The notes under the pieces were generated by a model. It ran no database searches. It had not been told where the DNA came from and was given only the letters and a program-made list of their open reading frames with translations. Shown one piece after another: positions 32,602 through 43,100 of a stretch of DNA of 64,000 nucleotides. The position numbers and the translations under genes were made by a program. Source of the stretch: Lentisphaera marina (GTDB taxonomy: Bacteria > Verrucomicrobiota > Lentisphaeria > Lentisphaerales > Lentisphaeraceae); NCBI RefSeq assembly GCF_028745505.1, contig NZ_JAQZZL010000002.1, positions 310,001 to 374,000 on the forward strand, written 5' to 3'. Numbering within the stretch: position 1 is the stretch's first letter; each line of letters begins with the position of its first letter.

Positions 32602-34764
32602 TTAAGAAGAAAGCTTCTTCTCATTCAGCCATTCAAATATTTTAGTTAAAAAAGTATGTTTATCAAATGGTTTTACGATGTAGTCATTCATGCCGACTTT
32701 ATAACATTCATCAATGTTATCTTGAAAGGCATTTGCGCTAAAGGCAATAATGGGGATGTCGACCCCCTGAGACCTTAATTTATCCGTGGCTTCAAAACCG
32801 TCCATTTGAGGCATTTGGCAATCCATCAAGATCAAATCAGTTTCATTTGATTGAATGAAATCTAAGGCTGCTTGTCCACTATTTTTCAAATGGCAGTTCA
32901 AAGGTAAATCTTTTAAGCAATCCTTTACCAGTTCAAGATTGATACGGTTATCATCAACTACTAGGATGTTTGGTTTGAAGCCTAAGCTACTGAAATCTAT
33001 TGGTTTTTCTGCAGCAACAACTGGTTGAATAATTTTTTCTAGTGCCAAATCAAACTCACATGTGCAACCTGCATTTTCTTCCGACTGAATGGTGAGTTGA
33101 GAATCCATTTGTTGGAGTAAGTCTTGACAAATTCCTAGACCTAAACCGTAGTTATTCTGTGTAGATTGTGTTTTTTCCTTGCGTTTACTCAAAAGAGTAC
33201 CTAAGTGAGTTTTGGAAATTCCTTTCCCTGAATCTTTTACTTTTACATTGATGAGAGTTTTGTCATTTTTGTCATGAGATGTACAGATTATTTCTACCGA
33301 GCCTTTAGATGTGAATTTAATTGAATTACTGATGAGGTTGACTAAGACTTGTCGAATGCGATCTTTGTCGCCTTTAACCCATATATTAGACTTATCGAGT
33401 AAGTTGAATTTTAATTTCAAAGATTTTTCCTCACATGAACGCGTGTATAACTTTTCGAGGCTTTTTAATAATTCATTGAAATTGAAAACACGAAGGTTGA
33501 GCTCACTCTTTTCTTCAATGATTTTGGCGAAATCTAGGACTTCATTAATAATCATAAGCAAGCTTTTTGTGGAGTGATATATAGAATTAGAATAATTTTT
33601 CGCATCTTCATCAAGGTCGAGTTCGCGAAGTAACTCAGCATAGCCATGAATTGCATTCATAGGAGTTCTAATATCATGACTCATATTGGCAAAAAATTGA
33701 GATTTGAATTGGCTCATTTTTTGTAATTCATGAATTTTACAAGTGAGTTCTTTAGTTCTTAAGTGAACGAGTTGTTCCATTTCAGAATTCAGGTTCTCTA
33801 AGTGTTTTGAACGGTTTTGTAAGACTGAAGTGAGTTGATCAAAAAGAATTTTTAAATTATAAAACTCCTGAACAAAAACTTCTTGCTTGGCTTTTTTAGT
33901 CGGCTTGAGTTGGCATTGACTAATATGTGCCTCTAGGCAACTCAGCGGCTTTACAAATAAATAATTTATCAGAAGAAAACCAATGGTAGAAATAATGACA
34001 CTTCCGATAAAAGCAATGAGTAAATAGTGAGCTAAGGCCTGATTACGAGTTTTTATGAAGGGTCCATAGTCAAAATAAATATTTGCCCAAAAACCTTTAC
34101 CTAATTCGATACGTTGTTCAAAAGCTTTAGGGATATTTGGACCAATATATGTTAATTCATCGTTATTATGAAAGATCTGAAGACCTTCATTTTGGCCTAG
34201 TAAGGCAGCCATGTTTTGATAGACTTCAATTAGTGGTAGTTCGCTAATAAGAGCTCCTTCTGTATTACCATTGTGTTTAACCGCAGCACTTAAACGAACA
34301 CGAGGGTTAGGTTCCTGTTTAATTAAATCAATATTATGATCAAGTTCCTCTCTGAGTATAGCCTTAATAGTCGGGCTAATGACAAAAACTTTGTTAGCAT
34401 TTTTACTGCTGCGAATTAACTGTCCTTCAAAATCGACTAAATAGAGCGGGTATGTTTCGCCGAGGAGTTTCCAAGAGTTCATCAGACTATGGGCCTCTTC
34501 GGCACTTTGTTCTGGTTGTAGGACTGCTTGAGAAAATACTTGTAGTTCAGCGAGGTCATGAAGTAGCTTTGTGTGTTGAATCAAGTATGTCGTTATTTCT
34601 TTTTGCAACTGTTGGCTGCGAATATCAGCCATACTCTTAAAGCTTTGATGACTATAGTTAGTTAGCTTATTACTGATTATATAAGCTGTGGAAATCATGA
34701 CAATAATACCTATAAATATCATGACACTAATACTTGTTTTATAAGCTGATAGAGGCTTAATCAT
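32602..34764 (-). CDS. Hybrid sensor histidine kinase with periplasmic sensor and receiver domain
   Basis: A 720-residue protein. The ATG at 34764 is chosen because AGGA precedes it and it overlaps the upstream stop; an ATG 12 codons earlier lies inside the upstream gene. Two membrane segments (about residues 8-30 and 250-275) enclose a periplasmic domain. A HAMP-like linker and coiled coil follow, then HisKA with the phosphorylated His in SHDIRTPMNAIHGYAE near 361, HATPase_c (NLISNSIKF, DSGKGIS, GLGLGICQDL), and a receiver with VVDDN and phosphorylated Asp in LILMDCQMPQMDGFEA near 646. It overlaps the periplasmic-binding-protein gene by 8 bases, so that protein may feed the ligand signal. 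Confidence 0.93.
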   Translation of the reverse strand: MIKPLSAYKTSISVMIFIGIIVMISTAYIISNKLTNYSHQSFKSMADIRSQQLQKEITTYLIQHTKLLHDLAELQVFSQAVLQPEQSAEEAHSLMNSWKLLGETYPLYLVDFEGQLIRSSKNANKVFVISPTIKAILREELDHNIDLIKQEPNPRVRLSAAVKHNGNTEGALISELPLIEVYQNMAALLGQNEGLQIFHNNDELTYIGPNIPKAFEQRIELGKGFWANIYFDYGPFIKTRNQALAHYLLIAFIGSVIISTIGFLLINYLFVKPLSCLEAHISQCQLKPTKKAKQEVFVQEFYNLKILFDQLTSVLQNRSKHLENLNSEMEQLVHLRTKELTCKIHELQKMSQFKSQFFANMSHDIRTPMNAIHGYAELLRELDLDEDAKNYSNSIYHSTKSLLMIINEVLDFAKIIEEKSELNLRVFNFNELLKSLEKLYTRSCEEKSLKLKFNLLDKSNIWVKGDKDRIRQVLVNLISNSIKFTSKGSVEIICTSHDKNDKTLINVKVKDSGKGISKTHLGTLLSKRKEKTQSTQNNYGLGLGICQDLLQQMDSQLTIQSEENAGCTCEFDLALEKIIQPVVAAEKPIDFSSLGFKPNILVVDDNRINLELVKDCLKDLPLNCHLKNSGQAALDFIQSNETDLILMDCQMPQMDGFEATDKLRSQGVDIPIIAFSANAFQDNIDECYKVGMNDYIVKPFDKHTFLTKIFEWLNEKKLSS

Positions 34765-35944
34765 GAGGGGTGTTCCTATGATTAATTTGCCCCTTTTCAT
34801 TGTAAAAAGCTAAGCGATAATCTGAAATCCTTAATGCTTCGTGACTAAAGGGAGTGTTAATGGTGTAGGGAGAGAATGGCGCTTGATATTTTTTTAATAA
34901 ACCATGAACGGGAGAGTTCATTTGTTCGAGTTGGATTTTAATGGCTTCACGAAGGTCGACACGGCGTTTGTCGAGTTGGTCTTTCCCAGCTTCAAGTAAG
35001 AGCGAAGTTAAATCGTAGGCATGAACAAAACCACTGGGAGCCTTAATGTAAGTTCCATCAAAATCATTTGGGAATAATTTTGCACAGTTTTGAAGAGTTT
35101 TGTTATTAATATTTTTTGATAGATCAAAAGATGATTGAATGAATAATAAGGGGTAATTTTGCGCTTTTGGAGTAAGTGATTTATAAAAGTCACCTCCAGT
35201 AATTCCCCAATGAGAAACAATGGGTAAATTTAGTTTGCTTTCACTAATGGCATTGACTATTTTAGAACTTTCATTGGCATTACCAACTAGAATGATACTA
35301 TCAGCATCAGATTGTTTTAGGTTTAAAAGTATTTCGTTAATCGCATGATCCGAGAGGTTCCATTTGAACCATGAAACGCCAGAATTTCCAATGTTTAATT
35401 GATTAGTAGCTGCAGAAAGTGTTTTCCAATTATTTTTCCCCCATGCAGTATCCTCTAACAGAAAGTAGGGTTTCTTGGCAGAGTGAACGTTCGCTACACT
35501 TTGAATAAGAAATTTTCCAACAGTGGAATCATCTAAAGAAAGGCGAAAAATATAATTCTCATCGGACTGGCTGCGAGTGATAGGCGCTGCAGCCGCCCAA
35601 GGGTTTAGTAATAGAATTTTGTTGTCATTGATGAATTTTTGATTGGCAAGCACTGGAGGTGAATGCATCCCACAAAAAACAGCCAGTGTATTGGGTTCCG
35701 CAGCGGCAATTTTCAGATTTTTGAGACTACGCCGATTATTTCCTCGATGATCGAGGCGAATGACTTCAATAGTATTATTAGATAGTTTATGCTTGTTAAT
35801 ATGTAATGAGGATAGTATGCCAACTTCAATGGAACGACTTGATTCATAGTAATTTGAGAAATCAGCATCAATATAAATTTTCAACTTTTCAGCATGGGCT
35901 GAAAAGCCTAAGAAACATATTAATAAAATTCCTACAAGCCGCAT
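34757..35944 (-). CDS. Periplasmic ligand-binding protein (Leu/Ile/Val-binding type)
   Basis: A 395-residue protein with a signal peptide ending FSAHA near residue 18. It has the fold of type I periplasmic binding proteins (Peripla_BP_6): an early strand with GILSSLHINK, AVFCGMHSPPVLANQKF, LLLNPWAAAAPITRS, FRLSLDDSTVGKFLI, and QSDADSIILVGNANESSK. These mark the two lobes and the small-molecule site. No transporter genes flank it. Instead the hybrid kinase gene overlaps it by 8 bases, so it is probably a receptor rather than a transport subunit, as with LuxP/LuxQ-like pairs. The ligand is unknown. Confidence 0.85.
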   Translation of the reverse strand: MRLVGILLICFLGFSAHAEKLKIYIDADFSNYYESSRSIEVGILSSLHINKHKLSNNTIEVIRLDHRGNNRRSLKNLKIAAAEPNTLAVFCGMHSPPVLANQKFINDNKILLLNPWAAAAPITRSQSDENYIFRLSLDDSTVGKFLIQSVANVHSAKKPYFLLEDTAWGKNNWKTLSAATNQLNIGNSGVSWFKWNLSDHAINEILLNLKQSDADSIILVGNANESSKIVNAISESKLNLPIVSHWGITGGDFYKSLTPKAQNYPLLFIQSSFDLSKNINNKTLQNCAKLFPNDFDGTYIKAPSGFVHAYDLTSLLLEAGKDQLDKRRVDLREAIKIQLEQMNSPVHGLLKKYQAPFSPYTINTPFSHEALRISDYRLAFYNEKGQINHRNTPHD

Positions 35945-36070
35945 ATCTTCTCCAAAATCATCTACTTAGATTATTACAGGAAGAATTTAAAAGCAAGTCT
36001 TTTCTGGATAACTTTGAGATCTCAAAATTGATATAGTAGAAATTAAGTTCGAAGAATGAATGTAATTAAT

Positions 36071-36556
36071 CTACTTTTTTTTGGAGCTGGTGTTTTCTTT
36101 CTTTTTACTGGATGATTTCTTTTGAGCACGTTTCTCAGAGATGACCGCGTCCAACGAAACTCTTCCAGGTCCAAGAATCATGAGAATTACAAAAACCATA
36201 AGATAGATGAAAGCAAGCTCTGCGCTGGGTTTACCTGGGCTGTCAAAAAGTTGTCGCTGAAAAATAAATAGATTGACATAGACTCCTACAGACATGGTGA
36301 CTATTAATTGGGACAATGCAAAGCGACTAGTAAGTCCGAGGATCAACAAAATAGCACAAAAGACTTCGGCAAAGATCGCAAGTCCAAGGCATGTACTTGA
36401 GCTAAGTCCAAATAAAGAAGGGAACTTTTCACTAATTGTACTGAAATTAGCGAGCTTTGGCCAACCATGGGCCCAGAGCATAGCTCCGCCAAAGGTGATT
36501 CGCGCCAATAAAAGAGCCATGTCAGTACTTAATTTCTGTTCATTACTTTGAGTCAT
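36071..36556 (-). CDS. DoxX-family membrane protein
   Basis: A 161-residue protein with four hydrophobic segments and the DoxX pattern: MALLLARITFGGAMLWAHGWPKL, then GLAIFAEVFCAILLILGLTSRFA. The last 25 residues are a Lys/Ser tail (KKSSSKKKENTSSKKK) that must be cytoplasmic. DoxX proteins are linked to thiol and redox balance in some bacteria. AGGAG lies before the ATG. It is last of a four-gene operon with Ogt-like, GGT and phytochelatin-synthase-like genes, all with gaps of at most 8 bases. Confidence 0.85.
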   Translation of the reverse strand: MTQSNEQKLSTDMALLLARITFGGAMLWAHGWPKLANFSTISEKFPSLFGLSSSTCLGLAIFAEVFCAILLILGLTSRFALSQLIVTMSVGVYVNLFIFQRQLFDSPGKPSAELAFIYLMVFVILMILGPGRVSLDAVISEKRAQKKSSSKKKENTSSKKK

Positions 36557-36564
36557 GATTTCTC

Positions 36565-36942
36565 CTAGTCAAAATTATAAATTGTGATAGCTGCAATGAG
36601 TTTGCCTCCATTATCAAATGTCACACCTTCTGCTTTTAAAAGCTTGATTTTTTTAGTGATTTGATCGCCACTGCGTTGACCGAAAAAACCTCCAATACTG
36701 CGATCGCTTTTAATGACTCGGTGACAAGGAGCAAGTGGGGCCCAAGGGTTTGCTTTTAAAGCTTGTCCAATGGCTTGAGAAGATCGGCAGTTGATTGATT
36801 TGGCGAGTTTAGCATAAGTAGTGACTTCCCCTTTTGGGATTTTTAATAACTGACTCAAAACGCTAAGGCGAAAGATAGTGAGTTTCCCACTTTTTTGAGC
36901 AACCTGCATTTCGCTAAATATTTCTTGAAGCTGGGGACTCAT
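36565..36942 (-). CDS. O6-alkylguanine-DNA alkyltransferase, short form
   Basis: A 125-residue protein. The DNA-binding/active-site domain is complete: LLKIPKGEVTTYAKLAKSI, then the helix-turn-helix with RSSQAIGQALKANP, and the acceptor Cys in PCHRV, followed by SIGGFFGQ and KKIKLLKAEGV. The N-terminal ribonuclease-H-like domain of Ogt/Ada is missing, as in short alkyltransferase-like proteins, but unlike ATL proteins it keeps the PCHR Cys and so could accept alkyl groups. Its ATG overlaps the stop of the GGT gene by one base (TAATG). Confidence 0.9.
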   Translation of the reverse strand: MSPQLQEIFSEMQVAQKSGKLTIFRLSVLSQLLKIPKGEVTTYAKLAKSINCRSSQAIGQALKANPWAPLAPCHRVIKSDRSIGGFFGQRSGDQITKKIKLLKAEGVTFDNGGKLIAAITIYNFD

Positions 36943-38648
36943 TATTTACCTAATGCTTTACCATCAATTCTTCTAGGATCAGCAAAGCCGTGTTTACCGT
37001 CGTAGCGCATCATAATAGTTTCAGCACAGCCAAAGGGGAAAACTTCTTTTGTAGTATGGCCTTTTTTCTGGAGACTCTCGACAACTTCTTCGTCGAGGCC
37101 AGTTTCGAACTCAAGTTGATCCGGTAGCCATTGATGATGGATTCTTGGACGTAAAGTGGCTTCTCTTAGGTCCATGTTAAACTCGACAATGTTGAGTAGT
37201 ACTTGTAAAACAGTACTAATGATCCGGCTTCCACCAGGGCTTCCGGTACATAGGAAGGGTTCATCTTTCTTAAACACAATAGTGGGAGTCATTGAACTCA
37301 ATGGGCGTTTATTGCTTTTTACGAAGTTGGCTTTGGCTCCGAGTAAACCATAAGAATTGGGGACTCCTTCTAAAATAGCAAAGTCATCCATTTCGTTATT
37401 TAAGAAAAAACCAAGGCCAGGGATAATGATGCCACTACCAAAGCTATAGTTGATAGTGTAGGTGAAACTGAGGACGTTTCCTTGTCGATCGCTAACCGAG
37501 AAATGAGTTGTGTCATTACTCTCTTTGAAGAAAAACTTGCCATGGGAAATTTCATTTGCAGGACGTGCACGCTCTAAATTGATCTTACGGTTTAATTTTT
37601 TGGCATACTTTTTTGAAGTGATTTCTTTTTGGGGGATATAATTAAAATCAGGATCGCCGGGGTAGTGACTGCGATCCGCATATGCGAGCTTCATTGTTTC
37701 AGCCAATAAGTGAAGGTATTGATCTTTTGGCATATTTTTGAGATCATGATTTTCTAAAATATTGAGCATTTGAATTAAGTGCATTCCGCCAGAGCTGGGA
37801 GCGGGCATAGATGCAATTTTGAGATCTTTGTATTTGCCGAAGACCGGTTCGCGCTCAATTACCTTGTATTTTTTAAGGTCAGTTTGGCTTATGAGACCAC
37901 CGTTTTCTTTGTGCCAATTGACAAATTCTTTACCAAGGTGACTATTGTAAAAATAACTGGGTCCATATTTTTTTAAGCGTTTCAGAGTTTTCGCTAAATC
38001 TTCCTGCACGAGAATATCACCTTTTTGCAAGGTTTTGCCTTCGGGATAAAAAATCCGTTTGGCTTCTGCATTTTTCTCAAGAAATTCTTGCTTAGTTTGG
38101 AGGTCATAGGCAAGTCCTGCGGAGATTTCAAAGCCATCCTCAGCTAGAAAAATAGCAGGCTCAATGACAGTTTTATGCTTGAGCATGCCAAATTTTTTAT
38201 TGATATATTCTATGCCAGCCAGAGTACCTGGGACGGCGCACGCTTTAGGCGAAAAACGCAGAGCATCTTTATCTACAGTCCCATCAGCTTTTAAGAAGTC
38301 TTCTTTTTTTACTGCAGAAGGAGCACGTTCACGAAAGTCAATGGCGGTCGTTTTTTTACTTTCAGCATCATAATAGAGAGCAAAACCACCACCACCAATA
38401 TTGCCGGCTTTGGGTTGTGTGACAGCCAGTGCGTAGGCAATCGCAACACCAGCATCGGCTGCATTTCCACCAGCTTCAATAATTTCTAAACCGATTTGAG
38501 CTGCTTTATCATCCTGACAGACAATCATGACGTTTTTTGAGCGGACAACAGAAGTGTTTTTTAAGTCAATTTGAGGGATACGGATAATGGGATCCGCAAT
38601 GACTAGAGAAGAGCAAAAAAGAATGAAATATAATAAATAAGAGGGCAT
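36942..38648 (-). CDS. ggt: Gamma-glutamyltransferase
   Basis: A 568-residue protein with an N-terminal signal peptide, so it is periplasmic. The large subunit ends near residue 380. The catalytic Thr, at which the precursor cuts itself, is in SNDTTHFSVSDRQGNV, and GYGSGI-like SFGSGIIIPGLGF and TGSPGGSRIISTV follow in the small subunit. The enzyme moves or hydrolyses the gamma-glutamyl group of glutathione. It lies 3 bases after a phytochelatin-synthase-like lipoprotein gene, which also acts on glutathione, and before Ogt-like and DoxX genes. Confidence 0.95.
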   Translation of the reverse strand: MPSYLLYFILFCSSLVIADPIIRIPQIDLKNTSVVRSKNVMIVCQDDKAAQIGLEIIEAGGNAADAGVAIAYALAVTQPKAGNIGGGGFALYYDAESKKTTAIDFRERAPSAVKKEDFLKADGTVDKDALRFSPKACAVPGTLAGIEYINKKFGMLKHKTVIEPAIFLAEDGFEISAGLAYDLQTKQEFLEKNAEAKRIFYPEGKTLQKGDILVQEDLAKTLKRLKKYGPSYFYNSHLGKEFVNWHKENGGLISQTDLKKYKVIEREPVFGKYKDLKIASMPAPSSGGMHLIQMLNILENHDLKNMPKDQYLHLLAETMKLAYADRSHYPGDPDFNYIPQKEITSKKYAKKLNRKINLERARPANEISHGKFFFKESNDTTHFSVSDRQGNVLSFTYTINYSFGSGIIIPGLGFFLNNEMDDFAILEGVPNSYGLLGAKANFVKSNKRPLSSMTPTIVFKKDEPFLCTGSPGGSRIISTVLQVLLNIVEFNMDLREATLRPRIHHQWLPDQLEFETGLDEEVVESLQKKGHTTKEVFPFGCAETIMMRYDGKHGFADPRRIDGKALGK

Positions 38649-38651
38649 GTT

Positions 38652-39335
38652 CTACTCCTTTGTTAATCGAAGCCATCCACGTGGGATTTTACTCACGGGG
38701 TCTTCGGCTAGCATGGCATAATAAAGGTCTTTATCTTGAACCCAAAAGGATTCACGACTTCCTTGAACTTCTAAAATTAGAACGCGTCCTGTTTCTGGGT
38801 CATAGGAAGTAAGAAGAGAAAAATGTCCCGAGCGCATACCATCGCCACTCAGTGATTGACGTGAAAAGTTGACGATAATTTGTGTGTCTTGGGTGAGGCT
38901 TTTGATTTGTTGACGGAAAAGATCTAAACCGGCATGGTGAGCATAAAAAGCTTCAATATGGAATTTAGGTAGGATACGTTGACTAGCTTCTTTTAATTCT
39001 CTTAGAGTCATCCCCATGCGCGAGACCATGGCAGGACTAATAACTTCTTCAGCAACTTTATGCTCAAAAAAGTTGTCTTGGTTAATGGTTTTAGTGTTAT
39101 TGAGTGTGTTGCCAGCAATCGTTAAGGAGCATACTCCACAATAATTTTTTCTTTGTGGTTCCCAGAACTTTTTAGTCTTTGTGTAGAGTGAGGAGTCACT
39201 ACGCTTGAGGATTTGTTGACCTTGGCTTGACGACAGCGTGTAAACATCTTTGGAGATTGAATGAATATCAGTTCTTGTATCGTGAAAACAGCTCCATAAA
39301 AACAAGAGCAAAATAAAATTGAAATATTTAAGCAT
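38652..39335 (-). CDS. Phytochelatin-synthase-like lipoprotein (glutathione-cleaving Cys peptidase)
   Basis: A 227-residue protein. The leader has a lipobox-like LWSC at Cys16, so it is probably lipid-anchored outside the cytoplasm. The half-size phytochelatin synthase domain shows nucleophile Cys66 in NYCGVCSL and His171 in SGHFSLLTSY. The third triad position is Glu189 in VLILEVQG, where characterised members have Asp. Prokaryotic half-size enzymes mainly remove glycine from glutathione to give gamma-glutamylcysteine. The partner GGT gene starts 3 bases later, which points to extracytoplasmic glutathione turnover or metal-thiol chemistry. Confidence 0.82.
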   Translation of the reverse strand: MLKYFNFILLLFLWSCFHDTRTDIHSISKDVYTLSSSQGQQILKRSDSSLYTKTKKFWEPQRKNYCGVCSLTIAGNTLNNTKTINQDNFFEHKVAEEVISPAMVSRMGMTLRELKEASQRILPKFHIEAFYAHHAGLDLFRQQIKSLTQDTQIIVNFSRQSLSGDGMRSGHFSLLTSYDPETGRVLILEVQGSRESFWVQDKDLYYAMLAEDPVSKIPRGWLRLTKE

Positions 39336-39472
39336 GTACTTCTCTTTAGGCTGATTGATAATGAATTCCTTAAATATGAAGCATCTTGTGGGACTTACAA
39401 TAATTCGAGTCTTGCTTAGCTTAAATCATTAACTTATCTTGGGGGAAATTAATTGTAAACTAAAGGTTTAAG

Positions 39473-39685
39473 ATGAAAAAAGGTATTTATCGCCATTACA
39501 AAGGCAATTTTTATGAGCTTGTGGATGTGGCTAAACATAGCGAAACGGAAGAAGAATTTGTCATTTACCGCCCCATGTACGGAGAAGGAGCTCTGTGGAT
39601 TAGACCTTTGATTATGTTTGATGAGGAAGTCGAGCACGATGGTGGAACAGTGAAACGCTTTGCGTTTCATGCAGATAAAAAATAA
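39473..39685 (+). CDS. DUF1653 family protein
   Basis: A 70-residue protein of the DUF1653 family: KKGIYRHYKGNFYELVDVAK, EEFVIYRPMYG, LWIRPLIMFDEEVE. It is small, cytoplasmic and probably an SH3-like beta fold, with no known reaction. It stands alone between two minus-strand operons. A terminator begins at its stop codon. Confidence 0.88.
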   Translation: MKKGIYRHYKGNFYELVDVAKHSETEEEFVIYRPMYGEGALWIRPLIMFDEEVEHDGGTVKRFAFHADKK

Positions 39686-39713
39686 AACCCACAAGTGTTA
39701 ACTTATGGGTTTT
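39684..39713 (+). terminator. Bidirectional terminator between DUF1653 and the metal efflux operon
   Basis: AAAACCCAcAAGT pairs with ACTTaTGGGTTTT around a GTTA loop. It serves the plus-strand gene and the end of the minus-strand efflux operon at 39727. Confidence 0.85.
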
Positions 39714-39726
39714 ATAAACACTGAGT

Positions 39727-40176
39727 TCAGTGATCAATAAGGTTTAGCATGTATGATTTGCCATCAACTTTAATTGAAATTTGACCGTGAATATGAGCTT
39801 TGAGTAAATCGTCCTGTAGTTCAAAAGTAGATGTTTTTCCTTCTGAATCGGCATTCGTGGCAAGAAATTTAAGTTGCTTGCGACCCGATTTTAGTGCTAG
39901 ATTTAAACGTGGGACTTTCTCAATGAGCTTTGGTGACTTTCCATCGGCATTAAAAAGAACAATTTTAAACTTACCAGTTTTTTCCATGTGAGCATACCAA
40001 AGTAAGGCAGATGTTCCGACCTTCAGCACTTCTCCACCATGACCTGGGTGTGGCTCGTGATCGCCATGGCCATGATCAGCATGTTTGCTATGATCATGTC
40101 CTTTGTGTGAATCTTCTGCAAAAGAAGTATTTGCGATAGTCGCAAGGGTCATAAGACCTGTCAGTAATTTTTTCAT
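39727..40176 (-). CDS. His-rich periplasmic protein of the metal efflux operon
   Basis: A 149-residue protein with a signal peptide ending NTSFA near residue 20. A His/Asp-rich metal-binding stretch (residues 22-50, including HSKHADHGHGDHEPHPGHGG) follows. The rest is a small domain with an ending that resembles the cohesive C-terminal part of cation-efflux adaptor proteins (LLKAHIHGQISIKVDGKSYML). It lies 19 bases after the RND pump gene and is the last gene of the operon. It may scavenge or hand over the metal. I know no named family for it. Confidence 0.75.
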   Translation of the reverse strand: MKKLLTGLMTLATIANTSFAEDSHKGHDHSKHADHGHGDHEPHPGHGGEVLKVGTSALLWYAHMEKTGKFKIVLFNADGKSPKLIEKVPRLNLALKSGRKQLKFLATNADSEGKTSTFELQDDLLKAHIHGQISIKVDGKSYMLNLIDH

Positions 40177-40195
40177 ATGTATTTCCTTTATGTGC

Positions 40196-43100
40196 TTAGT
40201 TTAAATTGATTTGTTCTGGGGTTTTTCTGCTTTCTGCTGCTTTTTTACCAAATAACCAGAAGGCAGCTGGGCTGACGATGAATTCTAAAATTGTACTAGA
40301 AATGAGTCCGCCAATGATGACGGTGGCGACGGGATAGAGGATTTCTTTCCCTGGTTGCCCAGGAGCTAGAGCCAAGGGGATTAGAGCAATGCCACTCGTT
40401 AAAGCCGTCATGATCACAGGAACCATGCGTTCTTGACCCGCTTTAATTATGAGTTCAGGGGTGAACTTGACCTTTTCTTTACGATGGAGGTATATGTAGT
40501 GATCGAGGAGTAAGATGGCGTTGCGGGCAGCGATACCACCAAGAGAGATAAGGCCAACTAAAGTAGCGACAGATAGGGTTTGTTGACTCAAAACTATATA
40601 GGCGACGGCACCAATAAACGCCATGGGTATACTGATCATAACCTGCAAACTTAAATTGATTGATTTGAAGTGCATATACAGAATCAAAACCATGCACAAG
40701 AGAGATACAATACTCAGTAATAGAATGCGCTTGGTCGCTTTTCTTTGCGCTTCAAACTGACCGCTGATTTTTAAGGAATAGCCCTGTAAATCTGCCATGC
40801 GTTCACGAATAGGATTTAAAGCTAAATCAACATCGTGTACCACCTCACCTAAAGATCGGCCTGCGACATTATGTTGAACAATAATGCGACGTCCCACGTT
40901 TTCGTGTTTAATATTATTTGAACTCAAAGTTTGACTTACGTCGGCGAGGTCTGAGAGGCGGATGAGCGCACCATTTGCCTTGTGGACATAAAGATTGCGA
41001 ATGTCATCTAATGATTTGCGGTTCTCTTCTTTTAAACCAAGTGTAATAGGATAAGTGAATTGCCCTTGAATGAATCGAGATATAGTTTCTCCACCTAAGG
41101 CGAGCTCAACTGTTTTTCCAAGATCTTCGACAGAAAGGCTGTGTAAAGCTAAGCGATCTCGTTTCGGTGTAATCGAAATGTTTGGGATCAAGACTTGCGG
41201 TTCAACAATGAGGTCTTTAACACCATTGATAGGACTAAGAGCCTGTTCCGCATCTTTGGCAAGGGATCTTAGTATATTGAGGTCTGGGCCGTAGATTTTG
41301 ACGGCGACTTGAGCTTTGACACCAGAAAGCATAGCGGATAACAAGTGAGCCAGGGGTTGGTCAATAGAGTAGGCCACACCAGGAAATTCTGCATCGACTT
41401 CTTCTCTGACTTCAGCAATGATCTCTTCTGGGCTACGTTCAGTCTCCGGATCAAAACTCAGTATGACTTCAGAAGTATTGACTCCTTCAGCATGTTCATC
41501 ACCTTCGGAGCGGCCCGTTCGTCGAGTTACATTTTTGATGCCTTGAATTTTTGTCAATAAATTTTCTAGGCGCAATCCATATGCATTGGAAGTTTCTAAT
41601 CCGGTATCAGGAGGAAGAACTAAGTTGACTTGAGCCACGCCTTCATTAAATGGAGGTAGGAACTGTGTGCCGCGAGTCAATAAAAGACTGATGCTGATTC
41701 CTAAGGCAATGACGAGCACGACTAAAACAGCTTTGGCATGCTTCACACTTAGTACAATGATTTTGGCGACAAAGACTTTTAAATTTCGAACGACAAAAGT
41801 TTCTTTGTGCGGGTTCTTCGACAGTGAATTGGGCAATAAAAAATAACACAAGACGGGAGTGACGGTTAAAGAAACAAATAAAGATGCGAGTACCGAGATG
41901 ATGTAAGAAACACCAATGGGAGTAAAGAGCTTGCCTTCCATTCCAGTTAAGAAAAAGAGTGGGAAGTACACAACCATGACTAGCAGGGTACCAATTACAA
42001 TAGGCTTGCGCACTTCGGATGAGGCTTTGAATATGACGACTAAAACATTCTCACGTAAGTTAGCCTCTTTTTGGAAGTTCTCTTTTAAACGTTTAAAAAC
42101 ATTTTCTACATCGACAATGGCATCGTCAACTAAGGCTCCGATGGCAACGGCAATCCCGCCAAGAGTCATAGTGTTGATGGAGACATCAAAAATGGAGAAG
42201 ACGATTACGGTTAAGGCCATCGAAAGTGGTATAGCCGTCAAAGTGATGAAGGTTATTCTCCAGTTCATGAGGAAAATGAAGAGAATGATAATGACCATGA
42301 ATCCACCATCTCTAACGGCCTCCATAACATTATCAATAGCACGCTCAATAAAAATAGATTGCTTGAATAATTCCGTATTAATTTCAAGGTCACTATCTAA
42401 GCTAGATGAGAGGCTTTGTAAACGTTCTTCAACTTGTTTCGTGAGTTGAACTGTATCGTACCCAGGCTGTTTCATAATAACCATTAAAATGCCAGGTGAG
42501 CCATTGATACCTGCTTCTCCTATTTTTATCGAAGAAGGACCAAATTGAACTTTGGCTACATCTTTTAGAAGAACGGGTCGCAAATTATCAGCTTTGACGA
42601 CGACTTTTTCTAGATCTTCTTTACTTTGGATTAAACCACGCACAGTGATGGCGGGAGCTTTGCTACCAAGATTAATAAATGCGCCACTGCTGTTGCCATT
42701 GTTTTTCTTAATCGCTGCTTCGATTTGCTGAATACTCACTCCAAAGCTACGGAGTTTATCAGCATCAATAATAGCTTGAAGTTGCTTGGCCGAGCCTCCA
42801 CCTATAATTACTTTGGAGACACCAGGAATAGAGAGTAGGTCATATTTGATTTGGTATTCGGCTAGGGAGCGAATATCAGAAGGGGAGAACTTACCACTTT
42901 TACTATTGACCCCAATGATCTGTATTTGTCCCATGATTGATGAAACCGGGGCCATGACAGGTTCAATTCCTTCAGGTAAGCGCGCTTTTGCCAAAGGAAG
43001 TTTTTCCATCACAATCTGACGATTTCGATAAATATCGGTGCCCCAAGCAAATTGAATCTTGATAACTGAAAGGCCGAGGCCAGAAGTCGACATGACATTT

